Shown here one piece after another: positions 16,512 through 24,938 of a stretch of 46,519 bases of DNA. This DNA is from Actinomycetota bacterium (GTDB taxonomy: Bacteria; Actinomycetota; Actinomycetes; Mycobacteriales; HKI-0501). A program made the translations under genes and the position numbers. Every line of letters begins with the position of its first letter. The first letter of the stretch is position 1. The stretch lies in contig JAVEDU010000003.1 of the NCBI GenBank assembly GCA_030840805.1, positions 1 through 46,519 on the forward strand, written 5' to 3'. Under the pieces are notes generated by a model. It had not been told where the DNA came from. It did no database searches and was given only the letters and a program-made list of their open reading frames with translations.

Positions 16512-18278
16512 ATGGCGAAGCGGTCGGTACCCACGACGACCTACGACGTGGTGGTGGTGGGCTCCGGGTTCGGCGGCTCCGTCACGGCGCTGCGGCTGAC
16601 CGAGAAGGGATACCGCGTCGGCGTCCTGGAGGCCGGTCGGCGGTACACCGACGAGACGCTGCCGAAGACGTCCTGGGACGTCCGGAAGTTCGTCTGGGCG
16701 CCGAAGCTGGGCCTGCACGGCATCCAGCGCATCCATGTGCTCAAGGACGTGGTGATCCTCGCGGGCGCCGGCGTGGGCGGCGGCTCGCTGAACTACGCGA
16801 ACACGCTGTACGAGCCCCCGCAGACGTTCTTCGACGACCCGCAGTGGAAGCACATCACCGACTGGCGCGACGAGCTGACGCCGTTCTACGACCAGGCCCG
16901 GCGGATGCTGGGCGTGGTGGTCCAGCCCACCGTCACCCCGTCCGACCTGGCGATGCGCGCGGTCGCCGAAGACATGGGCAAGGGCGACACGTACCACCCG
17001 ACGCAGGTGGGCGTGTTCTTCGGCCGCGACGGCCGCAAGGAGCCCGGCGAGCTGGTCGAGGATCCGTTCTTCGGCGGGATGGGCCCGGCCCGCCGCGGCT
17101 GCATCGAATGTGGCGAGTGCATGACCGGCTGCCGGCACGGCGCCAAGAACACGCTGAACCAGAACTACCTCGCGCTCGCCCAGCGCGGCGGCGCGGTCGT
17201 CCACCCGGACACCACCGTGACGAGGATCCAGCCGCTCGGCGACGGCGGGTACGAGATCCGGACCACCCGGACCGGCCGCTGGCGCGAGCGCACCGACCAT
17301 GTCTACCGCGCCGACCAGGTCGTGGTCGCCGCCGGCACCTGGGGCACCCAGCAGCTGCTGCACCGGCTCCGCGACACCGGCGCGCTGCCGGAGGTCTCGC
17401 CGCGGCTGGGCCACCTCACCCGGACCAACTCCGAGGCGTTGCTCGGCGCCAAGGCCAGGCGCCGGGACGTCGACTACTCCCAGGGCGTCGCGATCACCTC
17501 GTCCTGGTACCCCGAGCCCAACACCCACGTCGAGCCCGTCCGGTACGGCAAGGGCAGCAACCTGATGGGGCTCATGAACACCGTGATGACCGACGGCGGC
17601 GGTCGGGTGCCGCGGTGGGTCAAGGGCGTCGGCACCCTCCTGCGGAACCCTCTGCGGATCCCGCGGCTCCTCTCGGTGCGGCACTGGTCCGAGAAGACGA
17701 TCATCGCGCTCGTCATGCAGAACCTCGACAACTCGATCGTGGTCGAGCGCAAGCGCGGCCTCCTCGGCCGTCGGCTCACCTCGCGGGCCGGGCACGGCGC
17801 CCCGAACCCGACCTGGATCCCGACGGCCAACGACGCGGTACGTCGCCTCGCCGAGAAGATCGGCGGCGACCCCGGCGGCACCGTCGGAGAGCTCGCCAAC
17901 ATCCCGATGACCGCGCATTTCATCGGCGGCTGCGCGATCGGCGACTCGCCCGCGACCGGCGTGGTGGACCCGTTCCACCGGCTGTACGGCCACCCGGGGC
18001 TGCACGTGGTGGACGGCTCCACGCTTTCGGCCAACCTCGGCGTGAACCCGTCGCTGAGCATCACCGCGCAGGCGGAGCGGGCGATGGCGCACTGGCCGAA
18101 CCGCGGCGAGGCCGACGCCCGTCCGGCGCTCGGCGCGCCGTACCAGCGGGTCCAGCCGGTGTTCCCGGCTACGCCGATCGTGCCGGCGGACGCGCCGGCC
18201 GCGCTGTCGTTCACGGTCCGTCCCCGGGCGGTCGTCTCGCTGGGGATGCCGGCGACCGCGGAGACCGCCGACGCGTAG
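16512..18278 (+). CDS. GMC oxidoreductase, cholesterol-oxidase (ChoD) type
   Basis: The 588-residue flavoprotein has the FAD-binding motif VVVVGSGFGGSVTALRLTEK at the N-terminus, a Cys-rich segment CIECGECMTGCRHGAKN near residue 200, and the GMC C-terminal signature HFIGGCAIGDSPATGVVDPF with VVDGSTLSANLGVNPSLSI. This matches actinobacterial ChoD-like enzymes (M. tuberculosis Rv3409c type), which lack a secretion signal and whose true substrate may not be cholesterol. ATG 16512 has AAGG about 11 nt upstream. In-frame ATT at 16479 lies 7 nt after the -10 box, so a longer leaderless product is possible but unlikely. The neighbouring TetR probably regulates it. Confidence 0.87.
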   Translation: MAKRSVPTTTYDVVVVGSGFGGSVTALRLTEKGYRVGVLEAGRRYTDETLPKTSWDVRKFVWAPKLGLHGIQRIHVLKDVVILAGAGVGGGSLNYANTLYEPPQTFFDDPQWKHITDWRDELTPFYDQARRMLGVVVQPTVTPSDLAMRAVAEDMGKGDTYHPTQVGVFFGRDGRKEPGELVEDPFFGGMGPARRGCIECGECMTGCRHGAKNTLNQNYLALAQRGGAVVHPDTTVTRIQPLGDGGYEIRTTRTGRWRERTDHVYRADQVVVAAGTWGTQQLLHRLRDTGALPEVSPRLGHLTRTNSEALLGAKARRRDVDYSQGVAITSSWYPEPNTHVEPVRYGKGSNLMGLMNTVMTDGGGRVPRWVKGVGTLLRNPLRIPRLLSVRHWSEKTIIALVMQNLDNSIVVERKRGLLGRRLTSRAGHGAPNPTWIPTANDAVRRLAEKIGGDPGGTVGELANIPMTAHFIGGCAIGDSPATGVVDPFHRLYGHPGLHVVDGSTLSANLGVNPSLSITAQAERAMAHWPNRGEADARPALGAPYQRVQPVFPATPIVPADAPAALSFTVRPRAVVSLGMPATAETADA

Positions 18279-18312
18279 TCCGTCCGGCTGATCTCGCTGT
18301 AGCGGCGGGACC

Positions 18313-18801
18313 TCATCGGCCGGTTCCGGATCCGAGGTCACCGACCGCGGCCCGGACCGCCGCCCACGCCGGGTCGGTCACCACGGTGACGCCGGCACCT
18401 CGCAGCGTCCGGAGGTGACCGTCCCACGCGGGATGTCCGGCGTGCGCGGCGTTCACCCGCGGGGCCACCACGACCGGCAGGCCGCCACCCAGCCCCTCGC
18501 AGAGCTGGGTGAGGGCCTGGTTGTCCGCGATGCCAAGGGCAAGCTTCGCCACCGTGTTCGCGGTCGCCGGCGCGACCAGGTAGCCGTCCGGCACGGGGTG
18601 TGGCTTGTCCTCGCCGGGTAGCCGAGGGACGTGCCGGAGCGGCAGGCCGGTCAGCTCCTCGATCGGGCGCACGGCGCCGAGGGCGGTCAGCCAGCGGTAC
18701 GCGGTGGGCGTCGCGGTGACGCCCACCGCCCACCCGGCGGCGAGGAACGGTTCGACCAGCTCCGCCCGGACGGCCTCGATGCCGTCCGCCGCGCAGCACA
18801 C
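18313..18801 (-). CDS. Flavoprotein (PPC decarboxylase-like fold)
   Basis: The 162-residue protein resembles the flavoprotein family (PF02441), an FMN-binding Rossmann-like fold. Visible pieces are FLAAGWAVGVTATPTAYRWL, GYLVAPATANTVAKLALGIADNQALTQ (the PAxANT-x-K-x-A motif) and VVVAPRVNAAHAGHPAW. No ATG is present: GTG 18801 is the only plausible start after an in-frame TGA, the stop of doxX, 10 codons upstream. The first beta strand (ALGLVCCAAD) begins before that GTG, so the annotated product may be slightly truncated. No clear Shine-Dalgarno is seen. The substrate is unknown. Confidence 0.75.
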   Translation of the reverse strand: MCCAADGIEAVRAELVEPFLAAGWAVGVTATPTAYRWLTALGAVRPIEELTGLPLRHVPRLPGEDKPHPVPDGYLVAPATANTVAKLALGIADNQALTQLCEGLGGGLPVVVAPRVNAAHAGHPAWDGHLRTLRGAGVTVVTDPAWAAVRAAVGDLGSGTGR

Positions 18802-18831
18802 CAGGCCGAGTGCCGGTGCCGTGGCCTTGCC

Positions 18832-19185
18832 TCAGGCCATCTCGACGTGGAGCAGCAGCGTCACCGCCGCGAGGGCGCCCAGCGCCAGCGGGGTGCCGAG
18901 CTTGGCCACGGCCGCCCGCACCCGCAGGTGGCTGATCACCAGGCCGAGCATCAGCACGATGACCAGGATCGCCGCGGCCTCGCCGACAGGGCGGTAGAAC
19001 AACCCCACGAGGAGCCCCAGCGCGCCGAGGATCTCCAGCCAGCCGACCACCCGCCAGAGCCGGATCGGGTAGCCGAGGTCGTACGCCGCGTCGGCGCCGG
19101 TCGGGTTTCGCACGACCTTGAACAGCGCGCTGGCGACGATCACGGCCGCGAGGAGCACGGACAGGACGATGGTGGCGATCTGCAT
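18832..19185 (-). CDS. DoxX family membrane protein
   Basis: The 117-residue protein has four hydrophobic helices (IATIVLSVLLAAVIVASALF, VVGWLEILGALGLLVGLFY, AAAILVIVLMLGLVISHLR, LALGALAAVTLLLHVEMA), the DoxX-like topology and length. The family sits in the inner membrane and is linked to quinone or thiol redox and stress resistance. ATG 19185 has a GGAGG Shine-Dalgarno 5 nt upstream. The flavoprotein gene follows in the same frame after its TGA, and both are probably co-transcribed. Confidence 0.85.
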   Translation of the reverse strand: MQIATIVLSVLLAAVIVASALFKVVRNPTGADAAYDLGYPIRLWRVVGWLEILGALGLLVGLFYRPVGEAAAILVIVLMLGLVISHLRVRAAVAKLGTPLALGALAAVTLLLHVEMA

Positions 19186-19396
19186 GGCAGCCTCCGGTGG
19201 AGTGGGTCCCCACGCTGCGGACCCGGCCTGGCGGTACACGACGGGATGCCTGCGAGATCTTCGTCTGTTCCGAGGGTGTTCGGCTAGGCCCTACCTGCCC
19301 TTCGTGTAGGTCTCGATCTGCGTGCGGACCGTCATGATCCGGTCGAACCCGAGCCGCCCGGCGCGCGGTAGAGGGAGCCTCTCCGGGGCCGGCCGG

Positions 19397-20406
19397 TCAG
19401 GCGTAGAGCGCGGGCCGCTCGGCCAGCGCCACCGTGGTGTCCCGGCCCGACATCAGCGACCCGACGTCGGCCTCGGCGACGGCGGTGGCGGTGTACCCGT
19501 CCCAGGCGTCCGGCCCGGCCACGGTGCCGGCCCGCACGCCGTCGACCACTGCTGGAGCTCGGCGTGGTACGCCCCGCCGAACCGCTCGCCCCAGTCGGCG
19601 GGCACGGCCCGGCCGAGGACGCCGCCGGTGGTCGGCGCGCCCGTGGTCGGCACCTCCAGCGACACCGTGCCGGTGGCCCCGACGATCTCGCACCGCACGT
19701 CGTAGCCGTACCGGCAGTTGCGGAACACCTCGACCTCGACGACCACGCCGGACCCGGTGACCAGCAGCACCAGCTGCGGGTCGGCCAGGTGCCCGGCGGC
19801 GAACGGGCTGCGGCGGGTGCGGACCACCGTCGTGCCGACGATCTCCTCGCCGAGCAGCCACCGGGCGGCGTCGATCTCGTGGATCACCGAGTCGGTCAGC
19901 GCCATGTCCGAGGTGAACGCCGGCGGCACGGCGGGGTTGCGGTGGATGCAGTGCAGCACCAGCACCAGCGCCTCGCCGATCGCGCCGGAGTCCAGCGCCG
20001 CCTTCATCCGCAGGTACCCGGCGTCGAACCGGCGCATGAACCCCACCTGCACGAGCCGCCGCCCGGACGCGACCTCGGCCGCCAGCACCGTGAGCGCGTC
20101 GATGCCGGTGGTGGCGAGGGGCTTCTCGCACAGCACCGGTTTCCCGGCCGTCATGCACGCCAGCGCGAGGGCCGCGTGGGTGTCGCCCGGCGACACGATG
20201 ACGACCGCCTCGACGGCCGGGTCGTCGACGACGTCGAGCGCGTCGGCGTGCGCGCGGGCCCCGGCGGCCGCCGCGACCGCGTCCGCTCGCGCGGTGTCCA
20301 CATCGAACACCGCGCCGACCCTGGCCCCGGACACCCGCGCCGAGAGCCGGCGGACGTGGTCCGAGCCGATGCTGCCGGTACCGACGACCCCGACGGTCAC
20401 GGTCAT
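19397..20406 (-). pseudogene. iolG: Gfo/Idh/MocA inositol 2-dehydrogenase-like, frameshifted near 19547
   Basis: From ATG 20406 the frame encodes a Gfo/Idh/MocA dehydrogenase with NAD motif GVVGTGSIGSDH, the catalytic-lysine motif CEKPLA and VIHEIDAARWLLG. At AYHAELQQW the frame changes into a Pro-rich tail that stops at 19453. The neighbouring frame instead continues as VDGVRAGTVAGPDAWDGYTA and ends RPALYA at 19397, the usual inositol 2-dehydrogenase C-terminus. Restoring one C/G pair at 19546-19547 joins the two parts exactly. It oxidises myo-inositol to scyllo-inosose in intact relatives. The start is one base after the ABC ATPase stop, so it is the last gene of the transport operon. A sequencing error cannot be excluded; the uncorrected reading is a 317-residue protein (19453-20406). 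Confidence 0.8.
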
Positions 20407-20407
20407 G

Positions 20408-21190
20408 TCAGGTCCCCGTCCGCTGCAGCTCCTGCTCCAGCGCCGTCAGCTCGTCGCCACCGGCCATCTGCTGGGTCAGCTCGTCGAGGGTGATCTCGGC
20501 GCGCGTGCAGTCCAGCCGCATCCGGCCCCGGTTCAGCAGGACGAAGTGGTCCCCGACCAGGAACGCGTGATGCGGGTTGTGGGTGATGAAGACGACGCCG
20601 AACCCGGCGTCCCGCGCCGCCGCGATGTACCTCAGGACAACGCCGGACTGCCGGACACCGAGCGCCGCGGTCGGCTCGTCGAGGATCAGCACCCGGGCTC
20701 CGAAGAACACCGCGCGAGCGATCGCGACGCACTGCCGCTGGCCGCCGGACAGCGTGCCGATCGGGGCGTCCACATCGGGCAGGTCGATGCCCATCTTGGC
20801 CAGTTCGGACTTCGTCGTGGCGCGCATTTCCTCGACCCGGAGCGACCGGGCCGGCCAGACGCCCCTGTACAGCTCGGATCCGAGGAAGAAGTTCCGCCAC
20901 ACCGGCATCAGCGAGACGACGGCCAGGTCCTGGTACACGGTGGCGATGCCCCGGTCCAGGGCCTCCCGCGGCGAGGACAGCACGACCTCCTCGCCGTCGA
21001 CCAGCAGGGTTCCCTCGCTCTGCCGGTGCAGGCCCGCCATGATCTTGATGAGGGTGGACTTGCCGGCGCCGTTGTCGCCGAGGACGCAGGTCACCTCGCC
21101 ACCGCCGACCCGGAGCGAGATGCCGTGCAGCGCGATGATGTTGCGGTACTGCTTGCCGACGTCGCGGAGCTCGATCAGTGGGTCGGTCAT
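20408..21190 (-). CDS. Sugar ABC transporter ATP-binding protein (single domain)
   Basis: The 260-residue ATPase has Walker A GDNGAGKSTLIKIMAGL, Q-loop region TVYQDLAVV, signature LSGGQRQCVAIARAV, Walker B VLILDEPTAAL and switch His in FITHNPHHAF. It belongs to the RbsA/MglA carbohydrate-uptake group, but has one nucleotide-binding domain of about 260 residues where RbsA has two, so it must dimerise. ATG 21190 is preceded by GGAGGTG 6-9 nt upstream; the permease stop lies 5 bp away. With the binding protein and permease it would import a polyol or sugar, likely inositol given iolG. Confidence 0.9.
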   Translation of the reverse strand: MTDPLIELRDVGKQYRNIIALHGISLRVGGGEVTCVLGDNGAGKSTLIKIMAGLHRQSEGTLLVDGEEVVLSSPREALDRGIATVYQDLAVVSLMPVWRNFFLGSELYRGVWPARSLRVEEMRATTKSELAKMGIDLPDVDAPIGTLSGGQRQCVAIARAVFFGARVLILDEPTAALGVRQSGVVLRYIAAARDAGFGVVFITHNPHHAFLVGDHFVLLNRGRMRLDCTRAEITLDELTQQMAGGDELTALEQELQRTGT

Positions 21191-21195
21191 GGTGC

Positions 21196-22245
21196 TCACC
21201 TCCGGGCGGCGTAGTTGCGGACCCAGGCGTTCATGACCGTGGCGAGCAGCAGCATGATCCCCAGGAAGAACTTGAACCAGTCCGGGTTCCAGCCGGCGAG
21301 GATGATCCCCGAGTAGGTCATCCCGAAGATCAGGGCGCCGATCGCGGACCCGACCGCGGTGCCGTAGCCGCCGGTGAGCAGCACGCCGCCGATGACCGCC
21401 GCGATGATGTAGAGGAACTCCTTGCCGACGCCCTCGCCCGACTGCACGGTGTTGAACGAGAAGAGCAGGTGCATCCCGGTGAACCAGGCCAGGAACGCCA
21501 CCCCCATGAACAGGCCGATCTTCACCCGGGTCACCGGGACGCCGACGGCTCGCGCGCTGTCGGCGTTGCCCCCGGCGGCGAAGATCCAGTTGCCGACCCG
21601 GGTGCGCATGAGCAGCCAGGTCGCGAAGACGACGGTGACGATCCACCACAGGACGGTGATCTTCACGCTCACCCGGCCGATGTCCCACTCCGACGCGAAG
21701 ATCCGCTTGGCGCTGCCGAACCCGGCCATGTCCGAGATGTCGTCGGTGGCGACCGCGCCGGTCAGCAGCTTGGTGACCGCCAGGTTGAGACCCTGGAGCA
21801 TGAGGAACGTGCCCAGGGTGATCAGGAAGCTGGGGATCCCGGTCCGCACCACCAGATACCCGTTGAGGAACCCGATCGCGAGTGCCACCACCAGCGACAC
21901 CAGCGCCCCGACCCACACGTTGAGGGTGAACTGGTAGGCCAGCATCGCCGCCACGAGGGAGGCGGTGGTGACCGCGACACCGGCGGACAGGTCGAACTCC
22001 CCGCCGATCATCAGGAGCGCCACCGCGACCGCCATGATGCCGATCGTCGAGCTGAAGTAGAGGACGTTCGCCAGCGACTCGGGCTTGCGGAAGGAGTCCG
22101 CCATCACGAAGAAGAACGCGAAGATGAGGACCGCGCCCAACAGCGAGCCCGCCTCGGGGCGGACGAGCAGCCGGCGCAGGGGCGCGACGTGCTCGATGCG
22201 TTCGTCGGCGACGGCCGGCGGACCGGCGACCCGGGTCTGCGTCAT
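21196..22245 (-). CDS. Sugar ABC transporter permease (RbsC family)
   Basis: The 349-residue membrane protein has about 10 hydrophobic helices. The RbsC/BPD_transp_2 signatures include IGIMAVAVALLMIGGEFDLS, IGFLNGYLVVRTGIPSFLIT and AAVIGGVLLTGGYGTAVGS. It forms the membrane channel of a pentose/polyol importer with the ATPase 5 bp downstream and the binding protein 10 bp upstream. No regulation is visible apart from operon membership. Confidence 0.92.
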   Translation of the reverse strand: MTQTRVAGPPAVADERIEHVAPLRRLLVRPEAGSLLGAVLIFAFFFVMADSFRKPESLANVLYFSSTIGIMAVAVALLMIGGEFDLSAGVAVTTASLVAAMLAYQFTLNVWVGALVSLVVALAIGFLNGYLVVRTGIPSFLITLGTFLMLQGLNLAVTKLLTGAVATDDISDMAGFGSAKRIFASEWDIGRVSVKITVLWWIVTVVFATWLLMRTRVGNWIFAAGGNADSARAVGVPVTRVKIGLFMGVAFLAWFTGMHLLFSFNTVQSGEGVGKEFLYIIAAVIGGVLLTGGYGTAVGSAIGALIFGMTYSGIILAGWNPDWFKFFLGIMLLLATVMNAWVRNYAARR

Positions 22246-22255
22246 GGCGTTCTCC

Positions 22256-23257
22256 TCACCGCGTGCCCTGGATGGCGAACTTCGAGATCTTCGCGATGTT
22301 CTCCCGGTCGATGAAGGACGGCCCGGTCAGCACGGTCTGACCGCCGCCCAGCACGTTCCCGTTGCTCTTGTAGAGCCACAGGGAGTCCACCGCGAGATAA
22401 CCCTGCAGGTACGGCTGCTGGTCGATCGCCCACCGGACGTCGCCCGACTTCACCGCGGCGACGAGGGCCTTGTTGGTGTCGAAGGTGACGACCCCGGCCC
22501 TGCCGCCGGCGTCCTTCACCGACCGGACCGCGGCGAGGGCGAACGGCGCGCCGAGCGTGATCACCCGGTCGATGCCGGGGTCCTGCGTCAGCTTGCCGGT
22601 GATCGCTGACCGGACCGACGGCATGTCGGTGCCGGTGACGTTGAGGTTCTCGACCGAGCCGCCGGGCATGCCCTGCTTCACTCCCGCGCACCGGGCCTCC
22701 AGGGCGACGTGCCCCTGCTCGTGGATGACACAGAGGACCTTCTTCGCCCCCTCGGACGCGAGCCGCTGACCGGCGGTACGGCCGGCGAGGCTCTCGTCCT
22801 GCCCGAAGTACTCGAGGACGCCGAGGTCCTTCCAGTTGTCGAGGCCGGCGTTGAACGCCACGACCGGCACGCCCGCGGCCTCGGCCTTGGCCACCGCGGC
22901 CTTCATCGCGTCGGGCTTCGCCAGGGTGAGCGCGATGCCGTCGACTCCCTCGGCGAGCGCCTGCTCGACCAGGTTCGCCTGGTCCCCGGCCTGTTCGGCG
23001 GCCGAGTACCGCAGTTCGACGTTGTCCTTGTCCGCGGCCGCCTGCGCGCCCTTGCGGATGAGGTCCCAGAACGTGTCGCCCGCGGGCGCGTGGGTCACCA
23101 TCGCGACCTTCATCCGCGGGGTGTCGGCGACCCCCGCGCCGAGTCGGCCCGCCGCCTGCTCGGCCTTCTTGCCGCCCGTGCCGGAACAACCGGTGGTGGC
23201 GAGCAGCAGGGCGGCGACGAGCGCCGCCACGCGCACGGCGCGCTGGTGCTGGATCAT
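22256..23257 (-). CDS. Sugar ABC transporter substrate-binding lipoprotein (RbsB family)
   Basis: The 333-residue protein starts with a lipoprotein signal peptide (AVRVAALVAALLLATTGC, lipobox Cys at about residue 23) and has a periplasmic-binding type I fold: KVAMVTHAPAGDTFWDLIRK, VDGIALTLAKPDAMKAAV, VVAFNAGLDNW and GVVTFDTNKALVAAVKSGDV. This is the RbsB/inositol-binding class. It should capture a sugar or polyol at the cell surface. ATG 23257 is preceded by GAGAGGAAG at 6-9 nt. It is the first intact gene of the four-gene unit; the sequence just upstream is a decayed iolD. Confidence 0.88.
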   Translation of the reverse strand: MIQHQRAVRVAALVAALLLATTGCSGTGGKKAEQAAGRLGAGVADTPRMKVAMVTHAPAGDTFWDLIRKGAQAAADKDNVELRYSAAEQAGDQANLVEQALAEGVDGIALTLAKPDAMKAAVAKAEAAGVPVVAFNAGLDNWKDLGVLEYFGQDESLAGRTAGQRLASEGAKKVLCVIHEQGHVALEARCAGVKQGMPGGSVENLNVTGTDMPSVRSAITGKLTQDPGIDRVITLGAPFALAAVRSVKDAGGRAGVVTFDTNKALVAAVKSGDVRWAIDQQPYLQGYLAVDSLWLYKSNGNVLGGGQTVLTGPSFIDRENIAKISKFAIQGTR

Positions 23258-23364
23258 CGGGGACTTCCTCTCCGGGGACGGCCCAGCCCGCACCCGCCGA
23301 GGTACCGGCGGGTGCGCTGGGGGCGGGGATCGGCACTGTGTATCTCGCGGGCGCCGGGAACCAT

Positions 23365-23697
23365 GCCCACGGCGAGCGGGTGGTCGTACGGCGGCGCGCC
23401 CGGGCCCGCCCCCGTCTCCGCGACCGGGATGCCGGTGACCTCCACCCTGGCCCGTCGCGCCCCGGCGTAGGTCACGCCGCCGCCCGCGACGATCGGCGGT
23501 CGCTCGGCGGAGCGGATCGCCGCCACGGGCCGGGCGGGCGCGGCGGGTTCCGGGAGCCGACGGGGGAGATGCCACACCCGCCCGTCGAACGGCTCGTCCG
23601 GCCGGTCGTACGCCCCGGCCCGCACGTGCTGCGGCGACGCCAGCGAAACCGCGCCGGTTTCGGCGCGGTCGGTGAGCACCCGCATCGCCGGGTCAGC
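23365..23697 (-). pseudogene. iolD: Remnant of iolD (TPP-dependent trihydroxycyclohexane-dione hydrolase)
   Basis: In one minus frame from about 23697 the translation reads AADPAMRVLTDRAETGAVSL, then RVWHLPRRLPEPAAPARPVA, RPPIVAGGGVTYAGA and TGIPVAETGAG, ending PPYDHPLAVG. Order and spacing match the central part of IolD, a ThDP enzyme of about 640 residues in myo-inositol breakdown. Only about 110 residues remain; the PYR start and catalytic Glu, and the C-terminal ThDP domain, are absent, and a short internal deletion follows VTYAGA. The rest of the frame to 23254 is not homologous. No start signal is visible. It lies directly upstream of the inositol-type importer. Confidence 0.7.
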
Positions 23698-23750
23698 GGC
23701 GGGGCGTGGTCGTCCGGGGCGTGCTCGTCCGAGGGGTCATCGTCCCGGGG

Positions 23751-23942
23751 TCACGACGCCCCGGACTCCACCCGCGCCTCCGGTCCGGGGAACACCAGTG
23801 CCTCCGCCTCGGAGCCCTCCCAGCGCACCAGGTACGGCGGGGTCCCGTCCGGGTGCCGCAGCTCCATCACCACCCCGATCTTGCGCACGGCGCCGACATG
23901 CGCGCTCTCCACCACCAGCCGGTCGCCCACCTGTGCCTTCAT
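23751..23942 (-). CDS. DUF1918 domain protein
   Basis: The 63-residue protein begins MKAQVGDRLVVESAHVGAVR and continues with GVVMELRHPDGTPPYLVRW and ALVFPGPEARVE, the whole of the small SH3-like DUF1918 domain common in actinobacteria; its function is unknown. ATG 23942 has GGGAG 7 nt upstream. An upstream ATG at 24014 would add 24 charged residues and also has a purine-rich context, so a longer form is possible. It follows the universal stress protein gene on the same strand, which suggests a stress role. Confidence 0.85.
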   Translation of the reverse strand: MKAQVGDRLVVESAHVGAVRKIGVVMELRHPDGTPPYLVRWEGSEAEALVFPGPEARVESGAS

Positions 23943-24032
23943 GATGTTCTCCCTGTCTCGGCGGACTTCCTCGGTGACAGCCTCGTCCTCCGGCTCCCGA
24001 TGCGCCAGGGTCATGTCGTCCCCGCTCCGGTT

Positions 24033-24896
24033 TCAGCCGTCATCGGCCGGCCGGACGATCGCCACCGGGCTGTGGGCGTGGTGGATCAGCGCATGGCCGA
24101 CCGAACCGAGCAGCGCACCCGCCACCCCGCCGACGCCGCGGGAGCCCACCACCGTGAGGCTCGCCGCCGCGCTCCGCCGCACCAGCGTCTCCTCCACGTC
24201 CGCGCCGTGGATCAGCTCGGTGACGACCGGTACTCCCGGGTACTCGTCGCGGATCCCGGTGACGGCGGCGGTGACGACCGCGTCGGCCTGCCGCTCGGCG
24301 GCGGCCGCCTCGGTGGCCGCGCGCGTCGGATCCCCGTTGGGCGGGTGCGGCGGCACGCTCCACACCTGGACCGCGACCAGCGGGATCCCGCGCCGCGCCG
24401 CCTCCTCGAACCCGAACGCCACTGCCCGCGCCGCGTGGACGCTGCCGTCGACGCCCACCACGATCGGTCCCTCGGGTGCCGTCTCGGCCCCCGGCGCCTC
24501 GGGCCGCGCGACCAGCACCGGGCAGCGCGCGCTCGTGGCGACCTGGGCGTGGACCGCCCCGCCGACGACCGCCGCGAAGCCGCCGCGCCCGCGGTACCCG
24601 ACCACGAGCAGCTCGGCGCGGGCCGACTCCTCGACCAGCACGTTGCCCGGCATGCCCACCAGCACGGCCGTCGTGACCGCCAGCCCGGGATGACGCCGGG
24701 AGACCCGCCGTGCGGCGGCGTCCAGCTCGCTGCGGGCCGTCCGCATCGCCGCTCCGTCGATCCGGTGCAGGACGCCGACCAGCCGCAGGCGGCAGTGGTG
24801 GAGCACGGCCTCGTCCGCGCCGAGGTCGGCCGCCGCCAGGCTCGCGTCCGAGCCGTCCACACCGACCAGCACGGTCGGCGGGGTGGGCGTGGTCAT
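24033..24896 (-). CDS. Universal stress protein, two UspA domains
   Basis: The 287-residue protein has two UspA domains, each starting with VGVDGSDASLAAAD or VGVDGSVHAARAVA. The ATP-binding loops are VVGYRGRGGFAAVVGG in the first domain and VVGSRGVGGVAGALLGS in the second, each of the G-x2-G-x9-G type, so both may bind ATP. Tandem UspA proteins of this size are typical of actinobacteria and often belong to hypoxia or dormancy regulons. The DUF1918 gene follows 90 bp downstream. No DosR-like site was recognised. Confidence 0.9.
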   Translation of the reverse strand: MTTPTPPTVLVGVDGSDASLAAADLGADEAVLHHCRLRLVGVLHRIDGAAMRTARSELDAAARRVSRRHPGLAVTTAVLVGMPGNVLVEESARAELLVVGYRGRGGFAAVVGGAVHAQVATSARCPVLVARPEAPGAETAPEGPIVVGVDGSVHAARAVAFGFEEAARRGIPLVAVQVWSVPPHPPNGDPTRAATEAAAAERQADAVVTAAVTGIRDEYPGVPVVTELIHGADVEETLVRRSAAASLTVVGSRGVGGVAGALLGSVGHALIHHAHSPVAIVRPADDG

Positions 24897-24938
24897 CGGC
24901 GGTGTACCTCCGTGTTCCGGCCACCGGACCCGACCCGG

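Noticed and set aside
19291-19395. Short minus-strand frame ending RTQIETYTKGR just after iolG
   Set aside because: It looks like a possible gene tail, but it is only about 35 codons and matches no family I can name, so it is not annotated.
19546-19552. Programmed -1 frameshift in the iolG-like gene
   Set aside because: There is no X-XXY-YYZ slippery heptamer or downstream pseudoknot at the joint; a one-base deletion is simpler.
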